The notes under the pieces are model-generated. The model made no database searches. It had not been told where the DNA came from and was given only the letters and a program-made list of their open reading frames with translations. Below, piece by piece: positions 30,330 to 32,239 of a stretch of 32,239 nt of DNA. Within the stretch, counting starts at the first letter, position 1, and each line of letters begins with the position of its first letter. The position numbers and the translations under genes are program-made. Source of the stretch: Clostridia bacterium (GTDB lineage: Bacteria > Bacillota > Clostridia > UMGS1883); the NCBI GenBank assembly GCA_030527235.1, contig JAUNBL010000023.1, forward strand, positions 1 to 32,239, written 5' to 3'.

Positions 30330-32239
30330 TCAGCCTCTCATCGTACTTTCACTAACTTCACAGCAATCTTGCCCGCTTCGCGTCAATCTTTGATACCTCT
30401 CCATCAAATCAGCCACGCAGCTTGCTTCAGTCGTGTCCTTAATAGAATAGCCGTAGGCCTGCATAACGGCGCGGTCGTTATCCCTATGCGTTTTGAGCAA
30501 TTCCGGCGGCATGGTAAGCGGGTCGTAGAGGTCGGCAAGACTGCTGTCCGTGAAAAGCTCGCGGACATCCAAAATGGTCTGTGCGGTCCGCTCGATTTTC
30601 GCCTTCTGTTCATCGGTAGGTTCAGGCCACGGGAAGTTGTTGTAGACGATATCTTTAGAATAGCGATAATCACTTTTTAATCTGCCGCAGACCGTCCGCA
30701 TCCAAGCGTTATGAACATTTGACGTAAGAACGCCAAAATTATATAAAGTCGCTTTCGGAATCAGGAAAAGCAAATCGCTGGCAACAGTTGTTGCTGGCAA
30801 AAAACCGATAGGAATATATCTGCGCCGTTCAGAAGATACTTTCGGCACGGCAATATACTGTGTATCTGGCTGTGCAATTTGGCAAAACAGCATTGGTGTA
30901 TCTGCAAATTTTCTTGTTGCAGCGGCAACACTGTTTGCACGGAACTCTCTAACAGCCTCAATTCGCTTAACGACCGTGGGACATTGCTTAACTTCGCTTG
31001 GGTTAGCGCCTTGAAGCCACAAACACCAACGAGACTTTTTGTTAATGAACTCATATGAGCCTATGTAGGGACGTATCCACTTTTCAGCTAATGGTTCAGC
31101 CTTTAGTAAGTCCTCGCGCTCCTCATCGGAAAGGACAAAGCCGCCGCCATCTCTCGGCATACTTCCAAAGCGCATGGCAGGCACATCACATAGAGGCGCT
31201 GAATGGCTTTCTATAAAAACATTCGGTGCATCAGCAAGATAAGAGTTAATGTTTTTTACTTTTTTTACTTTGTGTTCACTATCGTCTGTGAAGATTTTTT
31301 TGTTATCAGTATCAAACAAAGAGAATCCCACGATGACGCAATGTACCGCAGCTTTTCCCTTTGCCTCATTGCTCCAGACAAAAGAGTGGTATGCAAAATG
31401 AATTACAAGCCCATCGTCAAACAGCGGTTTCCAAAGCGTAACCGCCTGCCGTCCTTGCACGATAGAATTTGTTGACACAAAAGCTGTCTTAATCTGTGTG
31501 TTTTCCATATAGGAAACAGCCTTCCTATACCAAGCAGATACATAATCCAACTCACCAACGCCTTTTGTATCTTCAAACACTTCAATCATATCAGACTTTT
31601 GTTCACGGCTCATCATCATGCCGCCCACAAACGGCGGATTGCCGAGGATATAGGAAAGCTCCCGCTTTGGAACGACCTCCTCCCAGTCTATCCGCAGCGC
31701 ATTGCCATGCACAATTGTCGCGCTCTGCGTCAGCGGCAGACGGGCATAGTACATCCCGAACTGCTCGGCGGCACGGGTGTTCATCTGGTGGTCCATCAGC
31801 CACATACCTACCTGCGCAATCTGACATGGGAAATCCTCGTACTCAATGCCGTAAAACTGCGCCACATTGACCTTGAGCAGCGTAGAAATATCCATAATAA
31901 GCTGATTGGTGTTGACCTTCATTTTCAATATTTCAAGTTCCAGCGCTCGCAGCTCCCGGTAGGTGATGATAAGGAAATTGCCGCAGCCGCAGGCCGGGTC
32001 GAGAAACTTGAGGTCTGCAATTTTATCATGGAAGGAATCGAGCAGCGCGGGAGTGGTCTTGACGCGCTCAAATTCCGCCCAAAGCTCATCCATGAACAGC
32101 GGGTTAATCAGCTTCAAAATGTTTTCTTCGCTTGTATAGTGCGCGCCCAGCTCACGGCGCTGGTTTTTATCCATGACTCCTTGGAACATAGCGCCGAAAA
32201 TAGCGGGGGAAATCTTGTTCCAGTCAAAATTGCAGCAGT
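30330..32239 (-). CDS. MmeI-like (type IIL) DNA methyltransferase, N-terminus outside window
   Basis: The gene is cut by the window edge. An ATG at 32189 is internal: the frame continues upstream without a stop, and its translation (DWNKISPAIFGAMFQGVMD) fits the family. Visible are GAHYTSEENILK (motif X region), LDPACGCGNFLI (SAM motif I, about 63-74 counted from that ATG), NPPFVGG (adenine N6 catalytic motif, 184-190), a central target-recognition region, and a C-terminal NNFPWPEP segment. About 635 residues are seen against roughly 920 for MmeI, so the nuclease and helical spacer domains, if present, are outside. It could be a full restriction-modification enzyme or a methyltransferase alone. 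The stop is 87 bases from the divergently placed promoter region of tagA. Confidence 0.85.
   Translation of the reverse strand, partial: CCNFDWNKISPAIFGAMFQGVMDKNQRRELGAHYTSEENILKLINPLFMDELWAEFERVKTTPALLDSFHDKIADLKFLDPACGCGNFLIITYRELRALELEILKMKVNTNQLIMDISTLLKVNVAQFYGIEYEDFPCQIAQVGMWLMDHQMNTRAAEQFGMYYARLPLTQSATIVHGNALRIDWEEVVPKRELSYILGNPPFVGGMMMSREQKSDMIEVFEDTKGVGELDYVSAWYRKAVSYMENTQIKTAFVSTNSIVQGRQAVTLWKPLFDDGLVIHFAYHSFVWSNEAKGKAAVHCVIVGFSLFDTDNKKIFTDDSEHKVKKVKNINSYLADAPNVFIESHSAPLCDVPAMRFGSMPRDGGGFVLSDEEREDLLKAEPLAEKWIRPYIGSYEFINKKSRWCLWLQGANPSEVKQCPTVVKRIEAVREFRANSVAAATRKFADTPMLFCQIAQPDTQYIAVPKVSSERRRYIPIGFLPATTVASDLLFLIPKATLYNFGVLTSNVHNAWMRTVCGRLKSDYRYSKDIVYNNFPWPEPTDEQKAKIERTAQTILDVRELFTDSSLADLYDPLTMPPELLKTHRDNDRAVMQAYGYSIKDTTEASCVADLMERYQRLTRSGQDCCEVSESTMRG

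Noticed and set aside
1-32239. CRISPR arrays, insertion sequences, prophage genes, rRNA
   Set aside because: No regularly spaced repeats, transposase or integrase motifs, phage structural genes or rRNA-like sequence were seen on either strand.

Overview
The window looks like a chromosomal segment of an endospore-forming, anaerobic member of the Clostridia, probably an Oscillospiraceae/Ruminococcaceae-like lineage. The evidence is an alpha/beta-type small acid-soluble spore protein, SpoIIP, a SPOCS-LysM spore-envelope protein, the SCIFF peptide with its radical SAM maturase, consensus sigma-A promoters, strong GGAGG ribosome-binding sites and frequent TTG starts. Gene order is largely housekeeping and genes are densely packed. 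No insertion sequence, prophage, CRISPR array or rRNA was seen. Taxonomy is inferred from gene content, not from a marker-gene comparison.

Left part, plus strand (53-11922): an uncharacterised nucleotidyltransferase sits tightly upstream of a YhaO/YhaN-like (SbcD/SbcC-like) nuclease-ATPase pair. A consensus promoter then starts the conserved Firmicutes block Asp23/Gls24 - FakA (YloV-like) - RecG. An SASP gene and a secreted SH3-NlpC/P60 hydrolase follow. Next is rsmD - coaD - coiled-coil protein - YebC, closed by a 15-bp palindromic terminator.

Middle part (12071-19527): a TetR regulator is divergent from a CofE-like (F420-0:glutamate ligase family) gene, with both promoters inside one large dyad. 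After it come a HAD phosphatase-like gene and an N-acetylmuramoyl-alanine amidase (both minus), tRNA-Gly(GCC), xylulokinase (minus), the SPOCS-LysM protein (plus) and glucose-6-phosphate isomerase (minus).

SCIFF region (19604-22534, minus): class II fructose-bisphosphate aldolase, a small TIGR04086-type membrane protein, a 48-residue six-cysteine SCIFF precursor too short for routine gene calling, and its thioether-forming radical SAM/SPASM maturase. The precursor has its own promoter and is separated from the maturase by a hairpin with a U-tract, a layout that would favour excess precursor.

Right part: spoIIP (plus) meets, with overlapping stop codons, an eight-gene minus-strand operon reading tagA-like glycosyltransferase - thyX - DUF2156 - DJ-1/PfpI - 5-formyl-THF cyclo-ligase - TrmR - TrhP - AI-2E-family permease. 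Its genes are coupled by 4-8 nt overlaps or 3-4 nt gaps. TrhP and TrmR together explain 5-methoxyuridine at tRNA position 34; ThyX and the cyclo-ligase share folate metabolism. The window ends inside an MmeI-like DNA methyltransferase (type IIL family) whose N-terminal part lies outside.
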